Below are positions 54,984-61,959 of a stretch of 64,000 bases of DNA, piece after piece. The translations under genes and the position numbers were made by a program. Location: assembly GCF_003633615.1 (NCBI RefSeq), contig NZ_RBKU01000001.1:1488001-1552000 (forward strand), given 5' to 3'. The notes beneath the pieces were generated by a model, which saw nothing but the letters and a program-made list of their open reading frames with translations, was not told the DNA's origin and searched no databases. This DNA comes from Mucilaginibacter gracilis (GTDB lineage: Bacteria > Bacteroidota > Bacteroidia > Sphingobacteriales > Sphingobacteriaceae). Position 1 is the stretch's first letter, and each line of letters begins with the position of its first letter.

Positions 54984-55727
54984 TTTAAACCAATCAAGCT
55001 TGGTTTTATCGCCATAACAGGCTTTCGAATCCGGGTCGGTTTCTTCGGCCCGGGCTTTCATAAAATCTTCATTGAAGGTCTTATTCAACATAGCCAGCAA
55101 CTTATCACCATTCTGATTAAAAAAGGCAGCGTTGGTTACCTTTACAAAAACACCGTTTTGTTTAAGATATACTTTAGACGACCAAAAAGTGCGGCCCTTA
55201 TAATCAGGCTCGCCTATAGAAACCGACCTGTAATTTTGATAAGTGCAGGTGCGGGTAATGGTAACATCACCGTTTTCATTAGGTTTACTTTCTTTCTCAA
55301 CACATTGTGCCCTATTTGGTAATGCCTTTGCCACATTTATGCTGATCCTTTTTATCAATAACCTAACCCGGGCCTTTACAATACTATTCATTTCGGCATA
55401 GGCAATCATCCTGTCATCTTGCGCCGAACTTGCAAAAGCCCCTTTTCTATCGGCAAAAGCCTTATCTCTTAATGCGAGCCATTTTAACTGGTCTGCTTTT
55501 AAAGCCAGTTTTTCGGTAGGGTTTAGGCCAGCGCGCAAATTTTTATAGGCTACGTTTAAAACACTATCTAACTGGCCGTAAAATTTTTGTTCGCAACCCA
55601 GCATAGCTTGACCCTTATCCAGGCATTTTTTATTTTCTACTTCCAGATCTGTAATGGTTTGTTCTGTTTGTGCCTTTACAACCGAATTTATAAATAATAA
55701 ACCCAATATCATCATTAAGTATTTCAT
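54978..55727 (-). CDS. DUF1311 (LprI-like) exported protein, C-terminus replaced by IS
   Basis: The protein has a signal peptide (about 1-19, ending VKA) and a DUF1311/LprI domain (CLDKGQAMLGCEQKFYGQLDSVLNVAYKNL, then LKWLALRDKAFAD), which in LprI inhibits lysozyme. The insertion sequence entered after Lys248, so the present 249-residue product ends in Pro encoded by the inverted repeat, and 46 native residues are lost. Reconstructed length would be 294. The DUF1311 domain itself is intact, so it may still function. Confidence 0.88.
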   Translation of the reverse strand: MKYLMMILGLLFINSVVKAQTEQTITDLEVENKKCLDKGQAMLGCEQKFYGQLDSVLNVAYKNLRAGLNPTEKLALKADQLKWLALRDKAFADRKGAFASSAQDDRMIAYAEMNSIVKARVRLLIKRISINVAKALPNRAQCVEKESKPNENGDVTITRTCTYQNYRSVSIGEPDYKGRTFWSSKVYLKQNGVFVKVTNAAFFNQNGDKLLAMLNKTFNEDFMKARAEETDPDSKACYGDKTKLDWFKP

Positions 55728-55738
55728 GTTTTTGGTTA

Positions 55739-56878
55739 TTATGCCAAAGGCGTTTGGTTTTGATGGATAACCGTTTGGGTAGGGAAGGCAAAATCGCCCG
55801 CGCTTTGTTGCACTATCTCTATTATTTTAAAATTGATCTCCTCTTTTATTTTAAGGTACCAGTTGTAATCCATCATTTCAATATAATACAAAACCTGCAA
55901 ATCCAATGATGATGAGCCAAAATTTTCGAAGGTTACAATACCGTCATCGCTGGTTTTTGAATGAGCATTAATATAGCTTGTAATTTTATCGGCAATGTTC
56001 TTAATATCGGCAATAGGGGTATTGTAGGTTAAGCCCACATCAAACTTAACGCGGCGGTAATTGCGCACGCTCATGTTTTCGAGCGCGGTATCAATCATTT
56101 TTTTATTAGGCATGGTTACCACGCTTTTTTCGGCTGTACGTATGCGGGTGCTTCTAAAGCCTACCTTTTCAATAGTGCCTTCAACGCCGTTAACTTTAAC
56201 AAAATCGCCCAGTACAAAGGGTTTATCAACAAATATTGTAAACGAGCCTAATAAGTTTTCTAAACTTTCTTTAGCTGCCAGCGCAATGGCAATACCACCT
56301 ATACCAAGCCCGGTTATCAGCGTTAATACATTGATCTCGAAAACATAACCCAGTACAACAAAAAAAGCAATGGTACCTGTAGTTATTTTAACCAGTTCTT
56401 TCACAAAAGGCACAATCTGGTCGCTTTCCTTATGCTCTGTTAACGATGCCCGGTGGGCAAACACATAAGCTATAAAATCAATAATACGCAAGGCTATCCA
56501 AAACAGCGATATAATTATCAGCAGTAAAAAAAGTTTATCAACAACCTGTATCAAGGTAATGTTGCTGTGTACCTCAACATTATCAATTAATGCTTTGCGT
56601 TTGTAGATGACCTCGTTTAACGGAAAATCGAGCTGATTTACTGCCAGGTAAACAAGCCAGAGGCTCACAAAAAACTCAATAGGCTTAACCAGCAGGTCTA
56701 TAAAAATGGTGGCATTAAGTTCTTTACCAAACCGGCCAAACAGCAGCAGCAAAACACGGCTTAACAGCCGCGAAAACAACTTTTTAAACAAAACGCACAA
56801 CAAAAGTATACCCGCAAAAAGCAGGTAGCCTTTAATGGTATTGCTCCAAATTATTTTATCCAGGAAGTTAAAATTCAT
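55739..56878 (-). CDS. MscS-family mechanosensitive channel
   Basis: The 379-residue protein has about five transmembrane segments, the pore-lining helix GLGIGGIAIALAAKESLENLLGSFTIFVDKPF (around 200-232) and the beta domain DFVKVNGVEGTIEKVGFRSTRIRTAEKSVVTMPN, all typical of MscS. The cytoplasmic C-terminal domain follows. It should open under membrane tension to release solutes. It is upstream of the DUF1311 gene, 11 bases apart, on the same strand. Confidence 0.93.
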   Translation of the reverse strand: MNFNFLDKIIWSNTIKGYLLFAGILLLCVLFKKLFSRLLSRVLLLLFGRFGKELNATIFIDLLVKPIEFFVSLWLVYLAVNQLDFPLNEVIYKRKALIDNVEVHSNITLIQVVDKLFLLLIIISLFWIALRIIDFIAYVFAHRASLTEHKESDQIVPFVKELVKITTGTIAFFVVLGYVFEINVLTLITGLGIGGIAIALAAKESLENLLGSFTIFVDKPFVLGDFVKVNGVEGTIEKVGFRSTRIRTAEKSVVTMPNKKMIDTALENMSVRNYRRVKFDVGLTYNTPIADIKNIADKITSYINAHSKTSDDGIVTFENFGSSSLDLQVLYYIEMMDYNWYLKIKEEINFKIIEIVQQSAGDFAFPTQTVIHQNQTPLA

Positions 56879-56928
56879 AAGTTATTGTAAAACCACACCG
56901 GCATTTTTTATCCGCAATAGGTACAAAC

Positions 56929-56955
56929 AAAAAAACCTCCCTGTAAACAGGAAGG
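56929..56955 (-). terminator. Terminator of rplS
   Basis: On the minus strand, CCTTCCTG (56955-56948) pairs with CAGGGAGG (56943-56936) through a 4-base loop, then a run of T residues (56935-56929). It lies 21 bases past the rplS stop. Confidence 0.88.
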
Positions 56956-56975
56956 CCTTTATTATTGTAGAATAA

Positions 56976-57323
56976 TTAAACTCTTTTTGATTTGATACGT
57001 GCAGCCTTACCTGTAAGTTCGCGCAGGTAATATAATTTGGCACGACGTACTTTACCTTGGCTGTTCAATTCAATTTTATCAATGTTTGGCGAGTTGATAG
57101 GGAAAATACGCTCAACACCAATACCGTTTGATACTTTACGTACGGTAAATGTTTCGGTACTGCCATTGCTGTTACGTTGTATAACAACACCTTGGTAAAC
57201 CTGGATACGTTCCTTGTTACCTTCTCTGATTTTATAGTGTACACTAATGGTATCGCCTGATTTGAATGTAGGATATACCTTTTTTTCTATTGATTGTTCT
57301 TCAACAAATTTTACTAAATCCAT
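56976..57323 (-). CDS. rplS: 50S ribosomal protein L19
   Basis: The 115-residue protein has the L19 sequence [31 protein letters not shown] and [22 protein letters not shown], with a basic C-terminus. L19 sits at the 30S-50S interface. It closes the rpsP-rimM-trmD-rplS group typical of bacteria, though here a decayed nucleotidyltransferase gene lies between trmD and rplS, and it has its own leader hairpin. Confidence 0.97.
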   Translation of the reverse strand: MDLVKFVEEQSIEKKVYPTFKSGDTISVHYKIREGNKERIQVYQGVVIQRNSNGSTETFTVRKVSNGIGVERIFPINSPNIDKIELNSQGKVRRAKLYYLRELTGKAARIKSKRV

Positions 57324-57342
57324 GATTTTTAGCCTTTAAAGT

Positions 57343-57365
57343 CGATTTTTAACCCGTAAAAATCG
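57343..57365 (-). promoter_or_regulatory. rplS leader hairpin, with nearby -7-like box
   Basis: CGATTTTTA and TAAAAATCG (57343-57351, 57357-57365) form a 9-bp stem with a 5-base loop about 20 bases upstream of the rplS ATG. On the minus strand TATACTTG lies just upstream, one mismatch from TAnnTTTG. It could be an autoregulatory r-protein leader, but that is inference. Confidence 0.45.
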
Positions 57366-57454
57366 GATTGCAAGTATAGGGATAATTTTTTGTTTAAAAA
57401 AGAGTATTTTAAAATTTTCCACATTTGCAATTTAACTAACAAATTTATGGAACC

Positions 57455-57916
57455 CTATTGTTGCTCAAGCAAGGTTAACGCAGCATTATCTTTCGCCCTG
57501 CCAAATAAGTTGTAAATTTTTACCTGGTTGGCTTTTGATGGAATGTTAAATACCAGGCCCTCCAGCGTAATAGGCACAACCTCCGTAATTAACGGTAATA
57601 CATTAACCTAGCCCCCGGCGGTTGCTACCTGTAAATTGCCCATCAGCTCTACACTTACGCCACTCATCAAATAACGGCTAAAAGCGGAGCGGAATTTGCC
57701 TTCGTCTTTTAACTCAACCGGCACTTTAAATGAGTTAAGTATGGCATCTATGGCTTCGGCGGTTTGTTTATCGGTTAGTATATCAATATCGTTGGGCTCA
57801 ACAGGGTAACCGGTAAGCATTAAACTTGTTGTGCCAATAACAAACCAGGGGCGGTTTATTGGGTAGAGTAAATGATGTAACCCTGTTAAGGTTTTTATAA
57901 CCTGCAACTTATCCAT
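57455..57916 (-). pseudogene. Nucleotidyltransferase-like gene with in-frame amber stop
   Basis: The frame encodes a nucleotidyltransferase-like fold in its N-terminal part (FVIGTTSLMLTGYPVEPNDIDILT, with the DID metal motif). After 102 codons a TAG at 57608-57610 breaks it, but the same frame continues for 50 more codons, with sequence such as PITLEGLVFNIPSKANQVKIYN, to a TAG at 57455. A single C-to-T change (CAG to TAG) would account for it. The ATG overlaps the trmD stop (TGATG), so it was co-translated with trmD. Confidence 0.72.
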
Positions 57917-58590
57917 CACTTCAGTAAATCGGGCCGGCGTTGTTTGGTGCGTTCTAAGGCTTGCTCAAAGCGCCATTGCTCAACGGCGGGTGTGTTGCCG
58001 CTTAATAAAATATCGGGCACCTTGTGGCCGTTCCAGTCGGCAGGGCGCGTGTATACCGGTGCATCCAGCATGTCATCCTGGAAAGAATCGCTCAGGGCCG
58101 ATGTTTCATCGCTCAGTACTCCGGGTATTAACCTTACAACGGCATCAACAACAATAGCCGCAGGCAACTCGCCTCCCGAAAGAACATAATCGCCAACAGA
58201 TATTTCGCGGGTAACAAAAATATCGCGGATGCGCTGGTCAATACCTTTATAGTGTCCGCAAAGTATAATAATGTTTTGTTTGATTGATAACTGGTTAGCA
58301 ATTTTTTGGTTAAGCGTTTCCCCGTCCGGGCTCATAAATATCACCTCGTCGTAATCGCGTTCTGCTTTCAGGGCGTCAATACATTTGGCAAAGGGTTCAA
58401 TGGTCATTACCATGCCGCTGCCGCCGCCGTAGGGGTAATCGTCAACACTTTTTTGTTTTTGGGAGCTGTAATCGCGCAGGTTATGCACATGTATTTGGGC
58501 AATGCCCTTTTTTTGGGCACGCTGCAAAATAGAATGTGCAAAGGGGCTCTCCAACAAACCCGGCAAAACGGTAATGATATCAAAACGCAT
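57916..58590 (-). CDS. trmD: tRNA (guanine-N1)-methyltransferase TrmD
   Basis: From ATG 58590 ([17 protein letters not shown]) the 224-residue SPOUT enzyme methylates G37 of tRNAs. It carries the knot region [12 protein letters not shown] and [10 protein letters not shown], plus [13 protein letters not shown]. Earlier in-frame codons lie upstream of the promoter. In many bacteria trmD follows rimM directly; here 2 kb of other DNA separates them, and trmD has its own consensus promoter. Confidence 0.96.
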   Translation of the reverse strand: MRFDIITVLPGLLESPFAHSILQRAQKKGIAQIHVHNLRDYSSQKQKSVDDYPYGGGSGMVMTIEPFAKCIDALKAERDYDEVIFMSPDGETLNQKIANQLSIKQNIIILCGHYKGIDQRIRDIFVTREISVGDYVLSGGELPAAIVVDAVVRLIPGVLSDETSALSDSFQDDMLDAPVYTRPADWNGHKVPDILLSGNTPAVEQWRFEQALERTKQRRPDLLK

Positions 58591-58594
58591 GCTG

Positions 58595-58624
58595 CAAAGA
58601 TAGGGCTTTAGAATCAAGAGCCAA
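58595..58624 (-). promoter_or_regulatory. trmD promoter, predicted leaderless
   Basis: On the minus strand, TTG (58624-58622), a 19-base spacer and TATCTTTG (58602-58595) form a perfect promoter, followed by CAGC and directly by the trmD ATG at 58590. Transcription should start at or within 2-3 bases of the ATG. Confidence 0.75.
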
Positions 58625-58693
58625 GACTCAAGAACCAAAGATGCTGACAGCTTTTGGGATTATAACTTTCGTTCAAACATGGCCAAAGGGGGG

Positions 58694-58719
58694 CTATCAG
58701 GTTGCCCTCGCGGCAGCCA
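58694..58719. repeat. 26-bp direct repeat, second copy at 59244-59269
   Basis: A 26-base stretch (core GCCCTCGCGGCAGCCA) is repeated with two mismatches at 59244-59269, on either side of the lipoprotein gene. It appears to be debris of the same event that produced the gene fragments at 59091-59387. Confidence 0.7.
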
Positions 58720-58784
58720 AAAAGCAAAAATATAAGGCATCGTAAACAAGCTATAAATTGCAAGTGAAACCTTTATATTTAATA

Positions 58785-59102
58785 ATGCTTAAAACTATAC
58801 TTTATGTTTTATTTATTTCAATTGCGTTCTCCTCATGTGGTGATTGCATTCAGCAAAAAAAAGGAGTTGTTATTAACAAGAAGACTGGAAAACCAATAGA
58901 TAGTGTGAATGTCCATAAAGTTGGAGACCAACAGGGGGAGTACACTGATTCAAATGGTAGCTTTGAGATACATGCTGCTTCTGGCGGGCTTTTCGGATGT
59001 CCAGTGCTTAAGCTTGCTTTTTATAAATATGGATATATTTTAGCTTCGCGAGATATGTCTTCAGATACTATTTATATGGTACCAAACCATTACTCCAAAT
59101 AA
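58785..59102 (+). CDS. Small lipoprotein with CarboxypepD_reg-like domain
   Basis: From ATG 58785 the 105-residue protein has a lipoprotein signal (lipobox FSSC; Cys near residue 18) and a beta-sandwich-like part (GVVINKKTGKPIDSVNVHKV, then GEYTDSNGSFEIHA). The last residues HYSK and the stop are encoded by DNA that is a copy of the rimM 3' end in antisense, so the original C-terminus may have been replaced. TTG at 58758 would add nine residues. Base composition is more AT-rich than around it. It is oriented against its neighbours. Confidence 0.65.
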   Translation: MLKTILYVLFISIAFSSCGDCIQQKKGVVINKKTGKPIDSVNVHKVGDQQGEYTDSNGSFEIHAASGGLFGCPVLKLAFYKYGYILASRDMSSDTIYMVPNHYSK

Positions 59103-59255
59103 ATATCGAGCAACCCTTCGGGCAAATCAACATACACAATACCCTTAACCTCGTCAATCCCGGTAATAATGCCTTCGCTTAGCGGGAACAAAATTTCACG
59201 GTTTTTATAAACTACGGGGCGGCCTCATCTATGGCGGTAACGTCTATTAGGTCGC
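59091..59255 (-). pseudogene. Duplicated 3' fragment of rimM
   Basis: Bases 59091-59218 match the last ~128 bases of rimM (60672 onward) with about eight differences. After an internal deletion of roughly 60-80 bases, 59223-59255 match rimM 60860-60892. The fragment lacks any start and is non-functional. The same orientation as rimM makes the two copies direct repeats around the XRE cassette. Confidence 0.85.
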
Positions 59256-59387
59256 CCTCGCGGCAGCCATATTCAAAACCAGTAACCAGCGTTTTAATTT
59301 GGGACCCGCAGCAACGGCGCGGTTAAAAACGGCATGCACATCCTCTACACTAATACAGTTGGTAATCCAGTTAGGGATGATGAGCAT
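59256..59387 (-). pseudogene. Decayed gene fragment, possibly VOC/glyoxalase-like
   Basis: A minus-strand frame starts ATG 59387 and reads ITNCISVEDVHAVFNRAVAAG. A one-base shift then allows KTLVTGFEYGCREGDLIDV. The first part resembles the dimer-related helix of glyoxalase/VOC proteins. It joins directly onto the rimM fragment. It is broken and too short to be active; the family label is tentative. Confidence 0.35.
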
Positions 59388-59431
59388 TGCTGAAAACCTG
59401 ATTTTATTGACAAAGGAATTGTTAAAACCGT

Positions 59432-59632
59432 TTAATCATTATCATCCAGCATAAATATTTCTTCTACCGGTTTTTTAAATACGCGGGCAATTTTTAGGGC
59501 TAATACCGTTGACGGCACATATTTATTGCTTTCTATAGTGTTAATGGTTTGGCGCGAAACACCAATTAACTCGGCAAGTTCAGCTTGGGTTATGTTTATT
59601 ATGGCACGGTCAACGCGGAGTGAATTTTTCAT
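59432..59632 (-). CDS. XRE-family HTH regulator, 66 aa
   Basis: The protein is little more than a helix-turn-helix: TQAELAELIGVSRQTINTIESNKYVPSTVLALKIARVFKKPVEEIF (about 14-59), like the short YozG-type regulators. Its ATG overlaps the stop of a 25-codon frame (ATGA), which itself starts 3 bases after the membrane protein gene. It probably binds the paired GTCAA-N6-TTGAC sites upstream of that gene and autoregulates the cassette. Confidence 0.88.
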   Translation of the reverse strand: MKNSLRVDRAIINITQAELAELIGVSRQTINTIESNKYVPSTVLALKIARVFKKPVEEIFMLDDND

Positions 59633-59706
59633 AACTTAACATACTCCTTCAATGCTCGTTTGTTATAAAAGATAAACCAATAGGGGAATAAAAACGGTTG
59701 TTTCAT
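59629..59706 (-). CDS. 25-codon open frame between membrane protein and XRE genes
   Basis: ATG 59706 opens a frame for MKQPFLFPYWFIFYNKRAL and six further residues, stopping in the XRE ATG (ATGA). Its start resembles that of the neighbouring membrane protein (MK-x2-FLFP), so it may be a truncated paralogue or a translated leader peptide coupling the two genes. It contains an AAGGAG sequence that would serve as the XRE ribosome binding site. Confidence 0.4.
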   Translation of the reverse strand: MKQPFLFPYWFIFYNKRALKEYVKL

Positions 59707-59709
59707 AAC

Positions 59710-60600
59710 TTATAAGGCTAAGGTAGTTGTTTTTTTTAAATGGGATTCGTTATTTGTACTATGCAATTTGTATTGAAACCATACAATAAAAATGAGCGGA
59801 ATAGTTATCAGGTTTAGCAGTTGTATCTCTAAGAAATCGGAACTATAAAAAAGTATGTTTGATACCAGCAGTATAACATAGTTTACATAAACTGCAACTT
59901 GCATGGCCTCGAGCCTTGTGGCGTTAATGTATTCGTCTTCGGTTTTTTCTTTTGAGTATGCCCAAATCAACAAGCTTATCGGAAGTACGATAAAAGTAGA
60001 TTCCAGAAAATTAACTTTTAATGGAAATACACGGTTAACGATTAGGAAACATATAATAATTATAGATAACCACTTGCCAATAAAGCGATATGGTTTATTG
60101 GTAAGGTAGCGGACGGCTTTAATGTTATACTCGTTTTTGTTTTGATAGAGCAAATAATAGAACCGTAATATAAAAATTAACAACGGCACAAATAGGTTGT
60201 ATATGGTAAAATCCAAATAGTTATCAAAAAATCCAAAACCTGAATGTTGATTAGAACTCGGAACAAACATCAATATGGTGAACAATAAATAGAAACCATA
60301 ATTGACCAGTATAGCCCAGTACAATGCATTGAGTCTTATTTTTCCGGTTAGCTCATCCTCTTGTTTTACCTTCGAAAAAGCAACGAGGAGTAAACCAACA
60401 ATTACAAGAGTTAAAGCGAGTTCATTGGTGAAGTTTTCTAGGGCCTTTAGAAACAAAGTATCTGTTGCGCGCAACCGAAGCACAAAGCCGGGGATTTCGT
60501 AGTTTTGATATAAAACAAAATAGCCTAAAACAAAACCAGGTATACCCAATAAGTAACCGATATACCTGCAATAACCTGGAAATAAAAAGCGAGATTTCAT
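59710..60600 (-). CDS. Polytopic membrane protein with internal duplication
   Basis: From ATG 60600 (MKSRFLFPGYCRYIGYLLG) the 296-residue protein has about eight transmembrane helices in two similar halves. AFSKVKQEDELTGKIRLNAL (74-93) and AYSKEKTEDEYINATRLEAM (214-233) align with the pattern ASK-K-EDE-RL-A and both continue into A-x2-VNY and a membrane helix. No enzyme motif is seen. It is the first gene of the XRE cassette, with a consensus promoter flanked by two operators. AT-rich composition suggests acquired DNA. A longer frame from 60759 would run into rimM and is wrong. Confidence 0.8.
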   Translation of the reverse strand: MKSRFLFPGYCRYIGYLLGIPGFVLGYFVLYQNYEIPGFVLRLRATDTLFLKALENFTNELALTLVIVGLLLVAFSKVKQEDELTGKIRLNALYWAILVNYGFYLLFTILMFVPSSNQHSGFGFFDNYLDFTIYNLFVPLLIFILRFYYLLYQNKNEYNIKAVRYLTNKPYRFIGKWLSIIIICFLIVNRVFPLKVNFLESTFIVLPISLLIWAYSKEKTEDEYINATRLEAMQVAVYVNYVILLVSNILFYSSDFLEIQLLNLITIPLIFIVWFQYKLHSTNNESHLKKTTTLAL

Positions 60601-60604
60601 GATT

Positions 60605-60661
60605 GTCAAAATTAGTTGACCAAATGTAAAACAAATTTTACTTTTGTCAAGTATATTTGAC
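60605..60661 (-). promoter_or_regulatory. XRE-cassette promoter between two GTCAA-N6-TTGAC operators
   Basis: On the minus strand, TTG (60650-60648), a 19-base spacer and TACATTTG (60628-60621) form a consensus promoter. Operator 1 (60646-60661) covers the -33 element and operator 2 (60605-60620) covers the expected start site; both are GTCAA-N6-TTGAC, with centres 41 bases apart (about four helical turns). The arrangement suits cooperative repression by the XRE dimer encoded in the cassette. Confidence 0.78.
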
Positions 60662-60670
60662 AAATTATTT

Positions 60671-61195
60671 CTACTCCAAATAAATATCCAGTAAACCTTC
60701 GGGCAAATCAACATACACAATACCCTTAACCTCGTCAATACCGGTAATAATGCCTTCACTTAGCGGGAACAAAATTTCACGGTTTTTATAAACCACGGTG
60801 GCTATCAATTGCTGTGGAAGTTCCTGAATCTCAATAATGGTTCCCAATGTGCCTTCATCCTCATCTATGGCGGTAAAGCCCATCAGGTCGCGCAGGGTAA
60901 AATCGTTTTCGTCTTTAACGGGTTTTAGTTTGTTTGGCAGGTAAATGTCTTTTTTGGCAAGCGGGGTAGCTTTGTCAATATGGTCAACATCTTCCAGGTA
61001 AATAAAGGCTATATTTTTTTGCGGCATCTTAAACGACTCCACAAAGTAGGGTATCAGTTTCCCACCCGATTGGATAAACAACGCATCAAACGTTAATTTT
61101 TCGGGTTCTCCAAAATCAATAAAAGCCTGCAACTCGCCCTTTAAACCGCGGGTTTTGGTAACGGTGCCAATGCGGAAGCAATCTTCTATCTTCAT
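60671..61195 (-). CDS. rimM: Ribosome maturation factor RimM
   Basis: The 174-residue protein assists 30S assembly by binding S19 and 16S rRNA. The RimM N domain (RIGTVTKTRGLKGELQAFIDF) and PRC-barrel C domain (LRDLMGFTAIDEDEGTLGTIIEI, then REILFPLSEGIITGIDEVKGIVYVDLPEGLLDIY) are complete. It follows rpsP. Its 3' end is duplicated 1.6 kb away, so it may have been the target site for insertion of the accessory cassette next to it. Confidence 0.96.
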   Translation of the reverse strand: MKIEDCFRIGTVTKTRGLKGELQAFIDFGEPEKLTFDALFIQSGGKLIPYFVESFKMPQKNIAFIYLEDVDHIDKATPLAKKDIYLPNKLKPVKDENDFTLRDLMGFTAIDEDEGTLGTIIEIQELPQQLIATVVYKNREILFPLSEGIITGIDEVKGIVYVDLPEGLLDIYLE

Positions 61196-61275
61196 ATTTC
61201 GGTATGCCTTTAAAAAAGTATAGCGAAGAGTTGTTAACCAACGCCTTCGCTATACCTGTGTAATTTAAAAATAAT

Positions 61276-61800
61276 TTATTCTGCGCCTTCTTCTGTTGCT
61301 TCGTCGGCAGCAGGGGCTTCTTCTGCAACTTCTTCAACGGGAGGTGCATTTTTAGCGGCAATAGCAGCAGCTTTGTCTTCTTTCTTTTTAGCTTCAGCAA
61401 TTAAAGCAGCTTTTTTAGCTTCTTCTTTAGCTGTAGATAAGGTGTCTTTTTTACCGGTAATTTTTCCGTCTTTTTGATCTACCCAGGCAGCAAATTTTTC
61501 GTTTGCTTGTTCTTCGGTTAATGCGCCTTTAGCTACACCACCTTGTAAATGTTTTTTGTATAAAACGCCTTTGTACGACAATATTGCACGGCAGGTATCA
61601 GTTGGTTGTGCACCTGTGTTAACCCAATCAAGAGTTTTGTCGAAATTAATGTCAATAGTTGCCGGGTTTGTGTTAGGATTATAAGATCCTAAACGCTCGA
61701 TGAAACGACCGTCTCTTGGAGCACGGGAATCCGCCACCACGATGTAATAAAAAGGTTTTCCTTTTTTACCGTGTCTTTGCAGTCTGATTTTAGTTGCCAT
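61276..61800 (-). CDS. rpsP: 30S ribosomal protein S16 with long C-terminal tail
   Basis: Residues 1-85 form the S16 domain ([39 protein letters not shown]). The remaining ~90 residues are a low-complexity Ala/Glu/Lys tail ([20 protein letters not shown], then [19 protein letters not shown]). Most bacterial S16 proteins are 80-90 residues; an extended tail is common in Bacteroidota. The gene opens the rpsP-rimM unit and has a hairpin at its predicted 5' mRNA end. Confidence 0.96.
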   Translation of the reverse strand: MATKIRLQRHGKKGKPFYYIVVADSRAPRDGRFIERLGSYNPNTNPATIDINFDKTLDWVNTGAQPTDTCRAILSYKGVLYKKHLQGGVAKGALTEEQANEKFAAWVDQKDGKITGKKDTLSTAKEEAKKAALIAEAKKKEDKAAAIAAKNAPPVEEVAEEAPAADEATEEGAE

Positions 61801-61827
61801 TTTTAATTTTTTATGTATTCAACATAT

Positions 61828-61861
61828 GCCCCGGAGTACTATCTGCGGGGCTGCAAAGTTA
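61828..61861 (-). promoter_or_regulatory. rpsP -7 box (TAACTTTG) and 5' leader hairpin
   Basis: On the minus strand, TAACTTTG (61861-61854) is followed by CAGC and the stem GCCCCG (61851-61846)/CGGGGC (61833-61828) with a 12-base loop, then 27 bases to the ATG at 61800. The hairpin would be at the extreme 5' end of the transcript. Confidence 0.6.
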
Positions 61862-61959
61862 ACAAAAAAGTTATAATAAAAAACTTTTATTTAAAACCTT
61901 GTTTTATAGACTAATATTTTTGTAAATGCGTAAATTAGCATTTTCAGAAAAGCGTCCTA

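Noticed and set aside
59710-60759. Longer start for the duplicated membrane protein
   Set aside because: The extra 53 residues run antisense-free but through the rimM 3' end and across the promoter/operators; the ATG at 60600 fits the promoter.
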